Positions 52,763 to 61,530 of a DNA stretch of 64,000 nucleotides are shown here, piece after piece (position 1 is the first letter of the stretch; every line of letters begins with the position of its first letter). The stretch covers positions 12,797 to 76,796 of the forward strand of contig RAZP01000019.1 in the NCBI GenBank assembly GCA_004028745.1, written 5' to 3'. The position numbers and the translations under genes were made by a program. Origin of the DNA: Prosthecochloris sp. Its GTDB lineage: Bacteria > Bacteroidota > Chlorobiia > Chlorobiales > Chlorobiaceae. Below the pieces are notes generated by a model. That model worked only from the letters and a program-made list of their open reading frames with translations. It did not search any database and was not told the DNA's origin.

Positions 52763-52819
52763 GTGAAATTGCCCGCATCACTGATGTTTTTTAATGTTTT
52801 TCAGCTCGAAAAGTTCGAG

Positions 52820-53086
52820 TTATGAGATGTCTTCCGTCAGCAGGATGGCCTTGTTGTTGCTGATTTCAAAAAAACCATCGGCAATGGTAAATGTTTTCTC
52901 GCCGTTATCAGGAAGCGTGAGCTTTACCTTTCCACCTTTCAAAGCGGCAACAAGCGGGGCGTGGTTTTTCAAAACCTGGAACAATCCATCCGTTCCGGGA
53001 GCAAGAATGCTGGTTACTTCTCCCGCAAAAAACTGTTTTTGCGGGGTGACAATCTCTATCGCAAAAGCTTTATCGGAACCGGCCAT
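52820..53086 (-). CDS. atpC: ATP synthase F1 epsilon subunit
   Basis: An 88-residue epsilon subunit: FAIEIVTPQKQFFAGEVTSILAPGTDGLFQVLKNHAPLVAALKGGKVKL is the conserved beta-sandwich. The protein ends at the close of that domain and lacks the C-terminal helical pair, which in many bacteria inhibits ATP hydrolysis. A short epsilon may relieve this control. It lies 18 bases after atpD. Confidence 0.93.
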   Translation of the reverse strand: MAGSDKAFAIEIVTPQKQFFAGEVTSILAPGTDGLFQVLKNHAPLVAALKGGKVKLTLPDNGEKTFTIADGFFEISNNKAILLTEDIS

Positions 53087-53104
53087 GATTGATTATCAAT
53101 GAAG

Positions 53105-54493
53105 TTACAGGGTTTTTGCTTTTTCGACCGCTTCTTCGATGGTCCCGACCAGGTAGAACGCGTTTTCGGGCAAATCATCGTGACGGCCTTCAATGATTTC
53201 ATTGAAACCCTTGATGGTGTCCTCGAGTTTGACATATTTTCCTTCAAGGCCGGTAAAGGCTTCGGCAACGAAGAATGGCTGTGAGAGGAACTTCTGGATC
53301 TTTCTGGCGCGGAAAACAATGAGCTTGTCCTCGTCGCTCAGCTCGTCCATACCAAGGATCGCGATGATATCCTGCAAATCTTTATAGCGCTGCAAGAGTG
53401 CTTTAACCGCCTGTGCGGTGTTATAGTGGTCGTCACCGACAATGTTCGGATCGAGAATACGTGATGTTGAGTCAAGCGGATCAACAGCCGGGTAAATGCC
53501 GAGCTCTGAAATAGAACGAGAAAGCACCGTTGTTGCGTCAAGATGGGCAAACGCAGCAGCAGGAGCAGGGTCGGTAAGATCATCAGCAGGCACATAGATA
53601 GCTTGAACGGAGGTGACGGAACCTTTTTTGGTGGATACAATCCTGTCCTGAAGCTCACCCATCTCGGTACTAAGGGTCGGCTGATATCCTACGGCACTTG
53701 GCATACGCCCAAGAAGCGCCGATACCTCTGAGCCAGCCTGGGTAAAACGGAAGATATTATCGATAAAAAGCAGAACATCGCGGTTCTCTTCATCACGGAA
53801 ATATTCCGCGATACTCAAACCGGTCAAGGCAACACGTGCGCGAGCCCCCGGTGGCTCATTCATCTGACCGAATACAAGCGCGGTCTTGTCGATAACCCCT
53901 GACTCTTTCATCTCTTCCCAAAGGTCGTTTCCTTCTCTGGTGCGCTCCCCTACACCGGCGAACACGCTATAACCGGACTGCTGTTTGGCGATGTTGTTGA
54001 TCAGCTCCATAATAAGCACGGTCTTACCGACACCGGCGCCTCCGAACAGGCCGGTTTTTCCGCCTCGGGAATATGGTTCAAGAAGGTCGATGACTTTAAT
54101 GCCGGTCTCAAACATCTCGGTTTTCGTGGACAGTTCTTCGAACTTCGGCGTAGGTCTGTGGATCGGATATGATTTTTGGCTCTGGACTTCCCCCAAGCCG
54201 TCGATTGGCTCACCTACGACGTTGAGCATTCTGCCGAGAACTTTTTCACCGACAGGCGCCTGAATGGGTTTTCCTGTATTCACGGCGGCTGTTCCTCGCA
54301 CAAGGCCGTCGGTACCTTCCATGGATACGGTGCGCACCCGCTCTTCTCCAAGATGCTGCTGGGTTTCAAGAATCAGTTTTGTGCCGTCGGGGCGAGTGAC
54401 GGTCAGCGCGTCAAGAATTGCCGGCAGATCTCCTTCCGGGAAATCAACATCAACGACAGGACCAATGATCTGAGATATCTTTCCTTCTTGCAT
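53105..54493 (-). CDS. atpD: ATP synthase F1 beta subunit
   Basis: Catalytic subunit. The 462 residues include Walker A GGAGVGKTV, Walker B VLLFIDNIFRF with the preceding AEYFRDE segment, the arginine/Glu site GERTREGND, and DELSDEDKLIVFRARKIQKFLSQPFFVAE near the end. atpD-atpC stand alone, away from the other F1Fo genes, which is typical of Chlorobi as I recall. The tRNA-Thr gene lies 103 bases upstream on the same strand. Confidence 0.98.
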   Translation of the reverse strand: MQEGKISQIIGPVVDVDFPEGDLPAILDALTVTRPDGTKLILETQQHLGEERVRTVSMEGTDGLVRGTAAVNTGKPIQAPVGEKVLGRMLNVVGEPIDGLGEVQSQKSYPIHRPTPKFEELSTKTEMFETGIKVIDLLEPYSRGGKTGLFGGAGVGKTVLIMELINNIAKQQSGYSVFAGVGERTREGNDLWEEMKESGVIDKTALVFGQMNEPPGARARVALTGLSIAEYFRDEENRDVLLFIDNIFRFTQAGSEVSALLGRMPSAVGYQPTLSTEMGELQDRIVSTKKGSVTSVQAIYVPADDLTDPAPAAAFAHLDATTVLSRSISELGIYPAVDPLDSTSRILDPNIVGDDHYNTAQAVKALLQRYKDLQDIIAILGMDELSDEDKLIVFRARKIQKFLSQPFFVAEAFTGLEGKYVKLEDTIKGFNEIIEGRHDDLPENAFYLVGTIEEAVEKAKTL

Positions 54494-54595
54494 ATTGACA
54501 GTGTTGATAGGATTGTATTTATTGCAGTCAAAAAACTTTTTACAAAAGGCTCATGTTTCTCCCTCTATGAGCCGCATTGTGCTTTTTCAGGTTCG

Positions 54596-54668
54596 AGCCA
54601 CCTGCGGGATTTGAACCCACGACCTACTGTTTACGAAACAGTTGCTCTACCAGCTGAGCTAAGGTGGC
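54596..54668 (-). tRNA. tRNA-Thr (anticodon CGT)
   Basis: On the minus strand the sequence folds as a complete cloverleaf: acceptor GCCACCT / AGGTGGC, D arm GCTC-AGCTGGTA-GAGC, anticodon stem ACTGT / ACAGT with loop TTCGTAA (anticodon CGT, reading ACG), variable loop AGGTC, and T arm GTGGG-TTCGAAT-CCCGC. CCA is not encoded. Confidence 0.97.
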
Positions 54669-54833
54669 GCCTAAAAAACTATGTCCTTAAATATACTTTA
54701 TTGGTTGTATAAACACAAAATTCCAGATAGCCATTCAAGGGCTATAAAATAAAGGGAAGAATTGTATATTTTCAAACAAATTTACATAATGCGCTTGTTT
54801 TCGCATAACCGGATAATAAAACATCATTCACCT

Positions 54834-55385
54834 ATGAATTTCTTCAAGACAGCGAGTATATTATGCCTCTCTCTGATCATATTTGCGTGCCAGCCGGAAC
54901 AGGCCGAAACTGCAAAACTCCAGACGGCAGATACAGGAGTGACGGAGAGTATCACCGCCCCTGAATTCACCGGTACAACTCTTGGCGGTGCAATGGTTTC
55001 TTCACAGGATCTTTCCGGAAAAGCCTACATTGTAAACTTTTTTGCGTCATGGTGTCCTCCCTGCCGCGCAGAAATCCCGGACATGGTTGTCCTGCAGAGC
55101 AAGTATGAGCAAAAAGGTTTTACCTTTATTGGCGTAACGGTTGACGAGGATATGACGAAAGTAAGGGAGTTTGTCCAAGATTACGGTATTAACTTTCCTG
55201 TTGTAGTGGCCGACCAGCAGATTATCGATGCATACAGCCGTCATGTGCAGGGCGGTTTGAGCTCGATACCGACATCTTTTGTTGTCGGGGTGGATGGATC
55301 TCTTTCCTCGGTACTTATCGGAGCTCAAAGTAAAATGGTTTTTGAGGGCCTGATCAGTGATGCCCTTGAAGCGGGTCAGCAATAA
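54834..55385 (+). CDS. TlpA/ResA-type thioredoxin lipoprotein
   Basis: Periplasmic thiol-disulfide protein of 183 residues from the ATG at 54834 (MNFFKTASILCLSLIIFACQPEQ), which supplies a lipoprotein signal with lipobox FAC; the longer frame to 54762 would bury it. The redox centre is CPPC in FFASWCPPCRAEIPD; the cis-proline strand is SIPTSFVVGVDG. Such proteins reduce apocytochrome c cysteines or rescue periplasmic thiols. No cytochrome maturation genes are adjacent. Confidence 0.9.
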   Translation: MNFFKTASILCLSLIIFACQPEQAETAKLQTADTGVTESITAPEFTGTTLGGAMVSSQDLSGKAYIVNFFASWCPPCRAEIPDMVVLQSKYEQKGFTFIGVTVDEDMTKVREFVQDYGINFPVVVADQQIIDAYSRHVQGGLSSIPTSFVVGVDGSLSSVLIGAQSKMVFEGLISDALEAGQQ

Positions 55386-55461
55386 TTGTTCAGTATCACC
55401 GCATGATGATGAAAAGTATCATAAACGCTTATTTTTTAACTTTCAGTAAAACAGCAAGATC

Positions 55462-57330
55462 ATGATCTCACTGCGCATTGATCCTCCCGAGTATGTAAAA
55501 AACCAGAAATTAATCGAGTGGGTCCGGGAAACCGCGGAACTCTGTCAGCCGGATTCAGTGTGGTGGTGTGACGGTTCCCAGGAGGAGTACGATAAACTTT
55601 GCCAAGAGATGGTTGAAGGCGGTACCTTTATCAGACTCTCGGAGGAAAAACGGCCGAACAGCTTTCTTTGCCGATCCGACCCGAGTGATGTAGCAAGGGT
55701 TGAAGACAGAACCTTTATTTGCAGCCTTCGCAGGCAGGATGCCGGCCCGACCAACAACTGGGTCCACCCGAAAGAGATGAAAGAGACACTGAACACTCTT
55801 TACAGCGGGTGTATGAAAGGACGCACCATGTACATCATTCCTTTCAGTATGGGCCCGCTTGGTTCCCATATTTCACATATCGGTGTGGAGATTACCGATT
55901 CACCCTATGTGGTGGTGAACATGCGCATCATGACCCGGATGGGAAGAAAGGTTATGGAAATTCTGGGCGAACAGGGAGATTTTGTCCACTGTTTGCACTC
56001 GGTCGGTGCGCCGCTGGAACCGGGGCAGCAGGATGTTCCATGGCCCTGCAACGATCAGAAGTATATTGTCCATTTCCCTGAAGAACGGGCCATCATGTCG
56101 TTCGGCAGCGGATACGGAGGCAACGCCCTGCTTGGCAAGAAATGTTTTGCCCTTCGCATTGCTTCTGCCATGGCCCGTGACGAAGGCTGGCTGGCTGAGC
56201 ACATGCTGATCCTTTGCGTAGAATCGCCGGAAGGTGAAAAAACCTATGTTGCCGCTGCGTTTCCGAGTGCCTGCGGCAAAACCAATTTCGCCATGCTTAT
56301 TCCTCCCGATTCTTTTGAGGGATGGAAGGTTACCACCATCGGTGACGATATTGCCTGGATAAAACCCGGTGAAGACGGCAGGCTCCATGCTATCAATCCT
56401 GAATACGGATTCTTCGGCGTCGCTCCCGGTACATCGGAAAAAACCAATCCGAACGCCATGGCTACCCTCAGGGAGAACTGTATTTTTACCAATGTTGCCC
56501 TGACTCCTGACGGGGACGTCTGGTGGGAAGGAATGTCGGATACGCTTCCCGATAGTCTGATCGACTGGCAGGGTAATCCATGGACTCCCGATTCAGGAAG
56601 GCCGTCGTCTCACCCGAATGCGCGTTTTACCTCTCCGGCATCACAGTGCCCTTCAATCGATCCCGACTGGGAAAATCCTTCGGGTGTTCCGATCGATGCC
56701 TTTATATTCGGCGGCAGGCGCAGTGACCTTGTGCCGCTTGTCTATCAATCGCCCAACTGGTATTTTGGCGTCTACCTTGCTGCAACCATGGGTTCTGAAA
56801 AAACAGCGGCTGCAGCCGGAAAAATTGGCGAGGTCCGCCGCGACCCGTTTGCCATGCTTCCCTTCTGCGGTTATCACATGGGAGATTATTTCAATCACTG
56901 GCTGCATGTCGGTCGCCTGCTGCAGGAGCCGCCGAGAATTTTCGGGGTTAACTGGTTCCGTAAAGATGAAAACGGCAAGTTTCTCTGGCCGGGATTTGGT
57001 GAAAACATGCGTGTTTTAAGGTGGATTGTCGAACGTGTCCACGGCCGTGCCGGTGCGGTTGAGAGTCCGCTTGGCTGGATGCCTAAATATGAGTCGATGG
57101 AGTGGGATGGTATCGAGGAGTTCACCATAGACAAGTTCTCCAAGCTTATGACCGTTGACCGTGAGGTTTGGAAGAAAGAGCTGCTTTCTCATGAAGCGCT
57201 TTTTGAGAAACTCTACGACAAATTGCCCAAGGAGTTTTCTCATATCCGCGAGTTGCTTCTCTCCACTTTCTGGCTCTCCCCTGAGCATTGGGAGCTCGCT
57301 CCGGAGAGGTATACGGGCGAGAATCATTGA
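55462..57330 (+). CDS. pckG: Phosphoenolpyruvate carboxykinase (GTP)
   Basis: Interconverts oxaloacetate and PEP using GTP, linking the reductive TCA cycle to sugar synthesis. The 622 residues match the GTP family: kinase-1a loop FPSACGKTNFAML with its redox-sensitive Cys, kinase-2 DDIAWIKPGEDG, RRSDLVPLVYQSPNW, and substrate residues in GSGYGGNALLGKKCFALR. The ATP-type PckA would be about 530 residues and lack these. A stable hairpin follows the stop. Confidence 0.97.
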   Translation: MISLRIDPPEYVKNQKLIEWVRETAELCQPDSVWWCDGSQEEYDKLCQEMVEGGTFIRLSEEKRPNSFLCRSDPSDVARVEDRTFICSLRRQDAGPTNNWVHPKEMKETLNTLYSGCMKGRTMYIIPFSMGPLGSHISHIGVEITDSPYVVVNMRIMTRMGRKVMEILGEQGDFVHCLHSVGAPLEPGQQDVPWPCNDQKYIVHFPEERAIMSFGSGYGGNALLGKKCFALRIASAMARDEGWLAEHMLILCVESPEGEKTYVAAAFPSACGKTNFAMLIPPDSFEGWKVTTIGDDIAWIKPGEDGRLHAINPEYGFFGVAPGTSEKTNPNAMATLRENCIFTNVALTPDGDVWWEGMSDTLPDSLIDWQGNPWTPDSGRPSSHPNARFTSPASQCPSIDPDWENPSGVPIDAFIFGGRRSDLVPLVYQSPNWYFGVYLAATMGSEKTAAAAGKIGEVRRDPFAMLPFCGYHMGDYFNHWLHVGRLLQEPPRIFGVNWFRKDENGKFLWPGFGENMRVLRWIVERVHGRAGAVESPLGWMPKYESMEWDGIEEFTIDKFSKLMTVDREVWKKELLSHEALFEKLYDKLPKEFSHIRELLLSTFWLSPEHWELAPERYTGENH

Positions 57331-57360
57331 CCCCGTTTAGCCTTTCAATGAGTTGATCTG

Positions 57361-57393
57361 CAAGCTGCAACACTTCTTTGCTGTTGCAGCTTG
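57361..57393 (+). terminator. Hairpin after pckG
   Basis: An 11-bp perfect stem CAAGCTGCAAC / GTTGCAGCTTG with loop ACTTCTTTGCT, 30 bases after the pckG stop. The following GTGGGTTTGGGGG is only weakly T-rich, so termination may be partial. Confidence 0.6.
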
Positions 57394-57462
57394 TGTGGGT
57401 TTGGGGGTGCCCTAAAGAATTCGTCTGAAAGGTTTGGTGATCTATAAAAAGAGAGGTCAGCC

Positions 57463-57663
57463 ATGGAATGCAAAAAAGAGGAAAATCTCTTGCGATGCAA
57501 CTGCAGCTATGAGCCTTGCCCGCGTAAAGGGATATGCTGTGAGTGCATTTTCTATCACAAAGACAAAGGGCAGCTCCCAGCCTGCCTTTTTCCTGACGAT
57601 GTAGAGCGCAGCTGGGACAGAAGCATATCGAAATTTATCGAAGTATACAGTAAAGGGCGATAG
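57463..57663 (+). CDS. Cys-rich small cytosolic protein (DUF6485 type)
   Basis: 66 residues with seven cysteines, mostly in two groups (LLRCNCSYEPCPRKGICCECIFYHK and LPACLF), looking like a zinc-binding or iron-sulfur site. The pattern matches what I recall of DUF6485, a family of unknown function in anaerobes. No signal peptide. It is convergent with dodecin. Confidence 0.75.
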   Translation: MECKKEENLLRCNCSYEPCPRKGICCECIFYHKDKGQLPACLFPDDVERSWDRSISKFIEVYSKGR

Positions 57664-57681
57664 GCACCGAAGCCTCCCTCT

Positions 57682-57894
57682 TTAGTCTTCAAGCGTAAAA
57701 CCTATTCTGACTGTTACCTGCCAGTAAGCGATCCTGTTTTCTTCAACATGGCATCGCGTTTCAATGACTTCCACCCAGCGAATGTGCCTGATAGTTTCGG
57801 CGGCTCTCTCTACGGCGTTGTTGACTGCTTCTTCAATACTGTTTGGTGAGGAGCCGACAAGCTCAATTTTTTTGTAAACGTGCGGTGTACTCAT
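57682..57894 (-). CDS. Dodecin
   Basis: A 70-residue flavin-storage protein that forms a hollow dodecamer. Family features: VYKKIELVGSSPNSIEEAVNNAVERAAETIRHIRWVEVIETRCHVEENRIAYWQVTVRIGFTLE; the Trp in RHIRWVEV stacks between flavins in bacterial dodecins. Length is typical. Repeat copy 10 starts 40 bases upstream of its ATG. Confidence 0.93.
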   Translation of the reverse strand: MSTPHVYKKIELVGSSPNSIEEAVNNAVERAAETIRHIRWVEVIETRCHVEENRIAYWQVTVRIGFTLED

Positions 57895-58318
57895 AACTAT
57901 AAGTGGTATGGTGTTTTTATATTGTGTATAGGGTGGGTACCTCTATTAATTGTCGTGAGCGCCTTGAGTACAAGGCGGACGGAGCACAGAAACCGGAGTG
58001 TACACGCGAGTACATGAGGATTTCGAGCACCGCCCAACGACGTAATCATGGTGCGCAACAAATTAATAGAGGTACCCTATAATAAATAGCAAATAGCGTG
58101 CATTATCCCAAAGGCGTCTCGATAAACCTTCTGTGTGACCCGATAGCGGTGTTTGTCGTTAAACAAATCAACAATGTTCAGCATCTCCGGTATGCTAGAG
58201 TGGTCGGTCAACTCAGTTGATTGTTAGGGCATTTTGTACTTGCTCCGCTTCCTTTTTGTGTTATTTTATAATTGTATAGTTATATAGTTATCAATTAATC
58301 TGTAATAAGGCTGTTACT
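57895..58318. other. Divergent gap between dodecin and the DsrE-like gene
   Basis: Contains repeat copy 10 (57935-58078) and then about 240 bases with no gene. Just before the DsrE-like gene lies an A/T palindromic tract (58267-58300, TTGTATAGTTATATAGTTATCAATT) that may be an operator or promoter. Confidence 0.5.
57935..58078. repeat. MITE-like palindromic repeat, copy 10
   Basis: 144 bp from GGGTACCTCTATTAATTGTCGTGAGCGCC to GCGCAACAAATTAATAGAGGTACCC. Both tips show GGTACC instead of GGCACC/GGTGCC, a matched change. Full core present. Confidence 0.9.
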
Positions 58319-58831
58319 ATGAGCGAAACACAAAAAAAAGTAGCGCTTATCGCATCACAGGGAACCCTCGACTGGGCCTATCCCCCCTTTATCCTTGGTT
58401 CAGCCGCCGCCGCCATGGATATGGAAGTAGTCATATTCTTCACCTTTTACGGTCTTCCGCTCCTGAATAAAAAAATCGAAGCCAAAATCTCACCCCACAG
58501 CAACCCCGCCATGCCGATGAAAATGCCCTTCGGCAACAAAGACTTCCAGAGCATCAACTGGTCGATACCCAAAATCATCACCGGTAACGTACCCGGTTTC
58601 GACACCCTTGCCACCAGCCTGATGAAAGAAACCTTCAAAAACAAAGGCGTAGCCACCATAGAAGAGCTTCGGGAGCTCTGCATCGATTGCGGGGTAAAGT
58701 TTATCGCCTGCCAGATGACCATGGACGTGTTTGGTTTTGAGAAAGACGACTTCATCGACGGAGTTGATTTCGGCGGAGCGGCCATGTTCTTGGAGTACGC
58801 GGCGGATGCTGATATTCAGCTGTTTATCTGA
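58319..58831 (+). CDS. DsrE/DsrF/DrsH-like sulfur-carrier family protein
   Basis: A 170-residue cytoplasmic protein of the DsrE superfamily (DsrE2-like, often labelled peroxiredoxin family). Traits: VALIASQGTLDWAYPPFILGSAAAAMDMEVVIFFTFYG and IEELRELCIDCGVKFIACQMTMDVFGFEKDDFIDGVDFGGA, with cysteines C121, C124 and C131. Relatives carry persulfide sulfur in dissimilatory sulfur oxidation, which fits a sulfide oxidiser. The CxxC plus a third Cys is the likely sulfur-binding set. Confidence 0.8.
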   Translation: MSETQKKVALIASQGTLDWAYPPFILGSAAAAMDMEVVIFFTFYGLPLLNKKIEAKISPHSNPAMPMKMPFGNKDFQSINWSIPKIITGNVPGFDTLATSLMKETFKNKGVATIEELRELCIDCGVKFIACQMTMDVFGFEKDDFIDGVDFGGAAMFLEYAADADIQLFI

Positions 58832-58939
58832 TTTTTTTTAAGCGTTGCTGGTGCATATTTTTCCTTGATTTGCCAGCCGGATATCTGTTGCTGTTTTTTT
58901 TGCTGAGCGCAGCAGCAGCGGAAAACAATCAAGAGATTC

Positions 58940-59725
58940 ATGAAAATTGCGATAAGTGGAAAGGGCGGGGTTGGTAAAACAACCCTTTGTGCTCTTATGG
59001 CGAGGGAACTCTCAAAACAGGGCCGCAGAGTTCTTGCTATAGATGCCGATCCCAACGGCAACCTTGCTGAGGCGGTTGGTTATGACGAAGAGAAATCAGG
59101 GCGGATTGAGCCGTTGATAGAAAAGAAAGCCCTTATTGAGGAGCGGACAGGCGCTAAACCCGGGAGCACGGGAAGCTATTTTGTCCTCAACCCGAAAGTG
59201 GACGATCTTGTCGAAAGGTTTTCAGTCGAAGTGAACGGTTTGAGACTTATGGTGACCGGCGAACTGAAGGAGGCTCTTGGGGGTTGTTATTGCCCTGAAA
59301 ATGCTCTGCTCAGATCATTTCTGCGGCACCTTATGGTTGAGCGTGACGAGTGGGTTATCTTGGATATGGAGGCTGGTTTCGAACATCTTACGAGAGGTAC
59401 CGCTGAATCAGTAAGCATTCTGCTCGTTGTTGTCGAGCCGGGTCTTCGAGCAATGAAAACAGCTGAAAAAATAACTTCACTGGCAAGACAACTGCACATT
59501 CAAAAAGTCGGGTATATTATCAACAAAGTGCATAGTGAAGGGCAAAATCGAAGGATTGCCGACAGACTGGGTCAGGATACTATCTGGGCAATGATGCCAT
59601 TTGATTTTCAGGCGCTTGAAGCAGATCTTTCGGGTACCTCTCCCTACGAGCAGTGCCCTGATATGCGCGAGGCCGCCCGTGAGTTGATAGGAAAACTGCA
59701 GAGGGAGCAAGGTCAGGAAGTATGA
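58940..59725 (+). CDS. CooC-like MinD-family ATPase
   Basis: 261-residue deviant-Walker ATPase. P-loop GKGGVGKTT (7-15) with the MinD signature lysine, switch region VLAIDADPNGNLAEAVG, and the paired cysteines C116 and C118 in GGCYCPENALLR, as in CooC, which loads nickel into CO dehydrogenase and binds metal through a CxC at a dimer interface. DLEAGFEHLTRG-type segment is present as DMEAGFEHLTRG. No Ni enzyme is visible in the window, so its client is unknown. It lies 108 bases after the DsrE-like gene. Confidence 0.85.
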   Translation: MKIAISGKGGVGKTTLCALMARELSKQGRRVLAIDADPNGNLAEAVGYDEEKSGRIEPLIEKKALIEERTGAKPGSTGSYFVLNPKVDDLVERFSVEVNGLRLMVTGELKEALGGCYCPENALLRSFLRHLMVERDEWVILDMEAGFEHLTRGTAESVSILLVVVEPGLRAMKTAEKITSLARQLHIQKVGYIINKVHSEGQNRRIADRLGQDTIWAMMPFDFQALEADLSGTSPYEQCPDMREAARELIGKLQREQGQEV

Positions 59726-60129
59726 CTTTTTTTGCGGAAATGTTAACAATTGTTACATTAATAAAGAAGTTTAATGTTGTACGTTGTCCTGCTTTTCCGG
59801 GAATTACTATGCGATACATTATCCCTCAATAGGGCACCTCTATTAATTTTTGTTGCGCACCATGATTACTTCGTTGGGCGGTGCTCGAAATCCTCATGTA
59901 CTCGCGTGTACACTCCGGTTTCTGCGCTCCGTCCGCCTTGTCTCAAGGCGCTCACGACAACTAATTAGAGGTGCCCAATAGAAAACGTGATGATCTTTTT
60001 CTGACGAACAGGTTATGAGCGGTTTGGATATGCCTGCTCCTGTTCTTTAATAAAAAAGTTAACAATTGTGAATAACGGGGTTTGCTGAACCAGCAGAAAC
60101 TATCCTGCAATTGAAAAAAGGAGGCTTGT
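59726..60129. other. Gap between CooC-like gene and transporter operon
   Basis: Holds repeat copy 11 (59832-59976). The remaining 150 bases before the transporter gene are unremarkable except for AAAAAAGGAGG at 60114-60124, close ahead of the start codon at 60130. Confidence 0.5.
59832..59976. repeat. MITE-like palindromic repeat, copy 11
   Basis: 145 bp from GGGCACCTCTATTAATTTTTGTTGCGCACC to CACGACAACTAATTAGAGGTGCCC. One of the fullest copies, with both GTGCTCGAAATCCTCATGTACTCGCGTGTACACTCCGG and CTGCGCTCCGTCCGCCTTGTC. Confidence 0.9.
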
Positions 60130-61362
60130 ATGAAAGAGGAAAACATGACTATTTCACGCCGGAAATTTATTCAGAACTCCGCTGTTGGCTTGAGCGCTTT
60201 ATTTGCAGGTTATCCCCTGCTTCAGGGGTGCTCGAAAGAGGAGCAAGGTGCAAGTCCGGGTGTAACAGCATCCAAAACGGTAAAAAGCTGCTATCTCCCG
60301 ATAACCGACGCTACCCCGATCATTCTGGCGCATGAAATGGGTTTTTACAAAGAGATGGGCATAGAATCGGAAAGGCCGGTGCTGATCAGGGGCTGGGCGC
60401 CGATGGCCGAGGCATTTATGGCAGGACGGTTCAACCTTACACATCTGCTTGCTCCGATTCCGATCTACATGCGGTACAGTAAAGGATTTCCCGTGAAGGT
60501 TGTTGCATGGGACCATATCAATGGTTCAGCATTAACTGTCGGAAAAGAAAGCGGTATCGAGTCTTATGCGGATCTTGGCGGTAAACAGATCGCTGTCCCC
60601 TATTGGTACTCCATGCACAACATTATCATACAGATGATTGCACGGGAAATGGGTATTGAACCCGTTATTCAAAACAAGAACGAACCTCTTGCCGACAACC
60701 AGATGAATCTGTTCGTGATGGCACCTCCGGATATGCCTACCGCTATGGCATCGAAGGCAATTGACGGGTATATCGTCGCAGAGCCTTTCAATGCGGCAGG
60801 GGAAATTCTCGCGGGTGGAAAGATCGTAAGGTTTACCGGTGATGTCTGGAAAAATCATCCCTGCTGTGTGGCGGTTATGAATGAAAAGGATCTCAATGAC
60901 CAAGCATGGTCGCACAATGTCATCAAGGCGCTGGTCAAGGCTGAACTCTGGGCGCTGAACAATGCAGAGGAGGCCGCACACATCCTCTCGAAAGACGGTG
61001 CGCAGTACCTTCCTCTTCCGGAGAAGGTCGTCAAGCGGGCAATGATGAAGTACGATCTCGATACCTATGGCGCCGGCGGTGGTACGGGGGCTATTCAACA
61101 CCCTGAATGGAACGCAGAGAGACTGTCCTATAACCCTTACCAGTTCGAATCGGCGACGCACAAGATGGTCGAGATGATGAAACAGACAAAAATGGAAGGC
61201 GACCTCAGTTTCATGAGTAGTCTTGACCCTGCTGATGTCCAGAAAGAGCTGATGTACACGGCTGGTGTCGAACAGGCGGCGTCGGAGCTCGGTGGCCTTG
61301 TGCAGTTTGCCGGTGTCGATCCTTCCAATCCATACGTGAGGGAAGAAGTCATCGCGGTATAG
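60130..61362 (+). CDS. ABC transporter substrate-binding protein, NitT/TauT type
   Basis: Periplasmic or lipid-anchored binding protein of 410 residues for a small anion, of the NrtA/SsuA/TauA group. It combines a twin-arginine motif (SRRKFIQN) with a lipobox (LLQGC, Cys34). The mature part shows YLPITDATPIILAHEMGFYKEMGI, GWAPMAEAFMAGRFNLTHLL and DGYIVAEPFNAAGEILAGG. Substrate not readable; nitrate, sulfonate or similar are family substrates. A ribosome site GGAGG lies just ahead. Permease and ATPases follow. Confidence 0.9.
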   Translation: MKEENMTISRRKFIQNSAVGLSALFAGYPLLQGCSKEEQGASPGVTASKTVKSCYLPITDATPIILAHEMGFYKEMGIESERPVLIRGWAPMAEAFMAGRFNLTHLLAPIPIYMRYSKGFPVKVVAWDHINGSALTVGKESGIESYADLGGKQIAVPYWYSMHNIIIQMIAREMGIEPVIQNKNEPLADNQMNLFVMAPPDMPTAMASKAIDGYIVAEPFNAAGEILAGGKIVRFTGDVWKNHPCCVAVMNEKDLNDQAWSHNVIKALVKAELWALNNAEEAAHILSKDGAQYLPLPEKVVKRAMMKYDLDTYGAGGGTGAIQHPEWNAERLSYNPYQFESATHKMVEMMKQTKMEGDLSFMSSLDPADVQKELMYTAGVEQAASELGGLVQFAGVDPSNPYVREEVIAV

Positions 61363-61530
61363 TCCTGTTTGGCGCCAAGTATCGCGGGACCGGTCCGGTG
61401 CGGTGGCGGCAGAGGCGTCAAATCAATCAGCAAGGCAATAAGCATGTGACAGAGGCCTGTTTTTGCAGAGCAGGCCATAAGGAAGGCTGCGCTTTTGCCG
61501 GGGATATATGAAGCATTAAATGGTGTCAAC

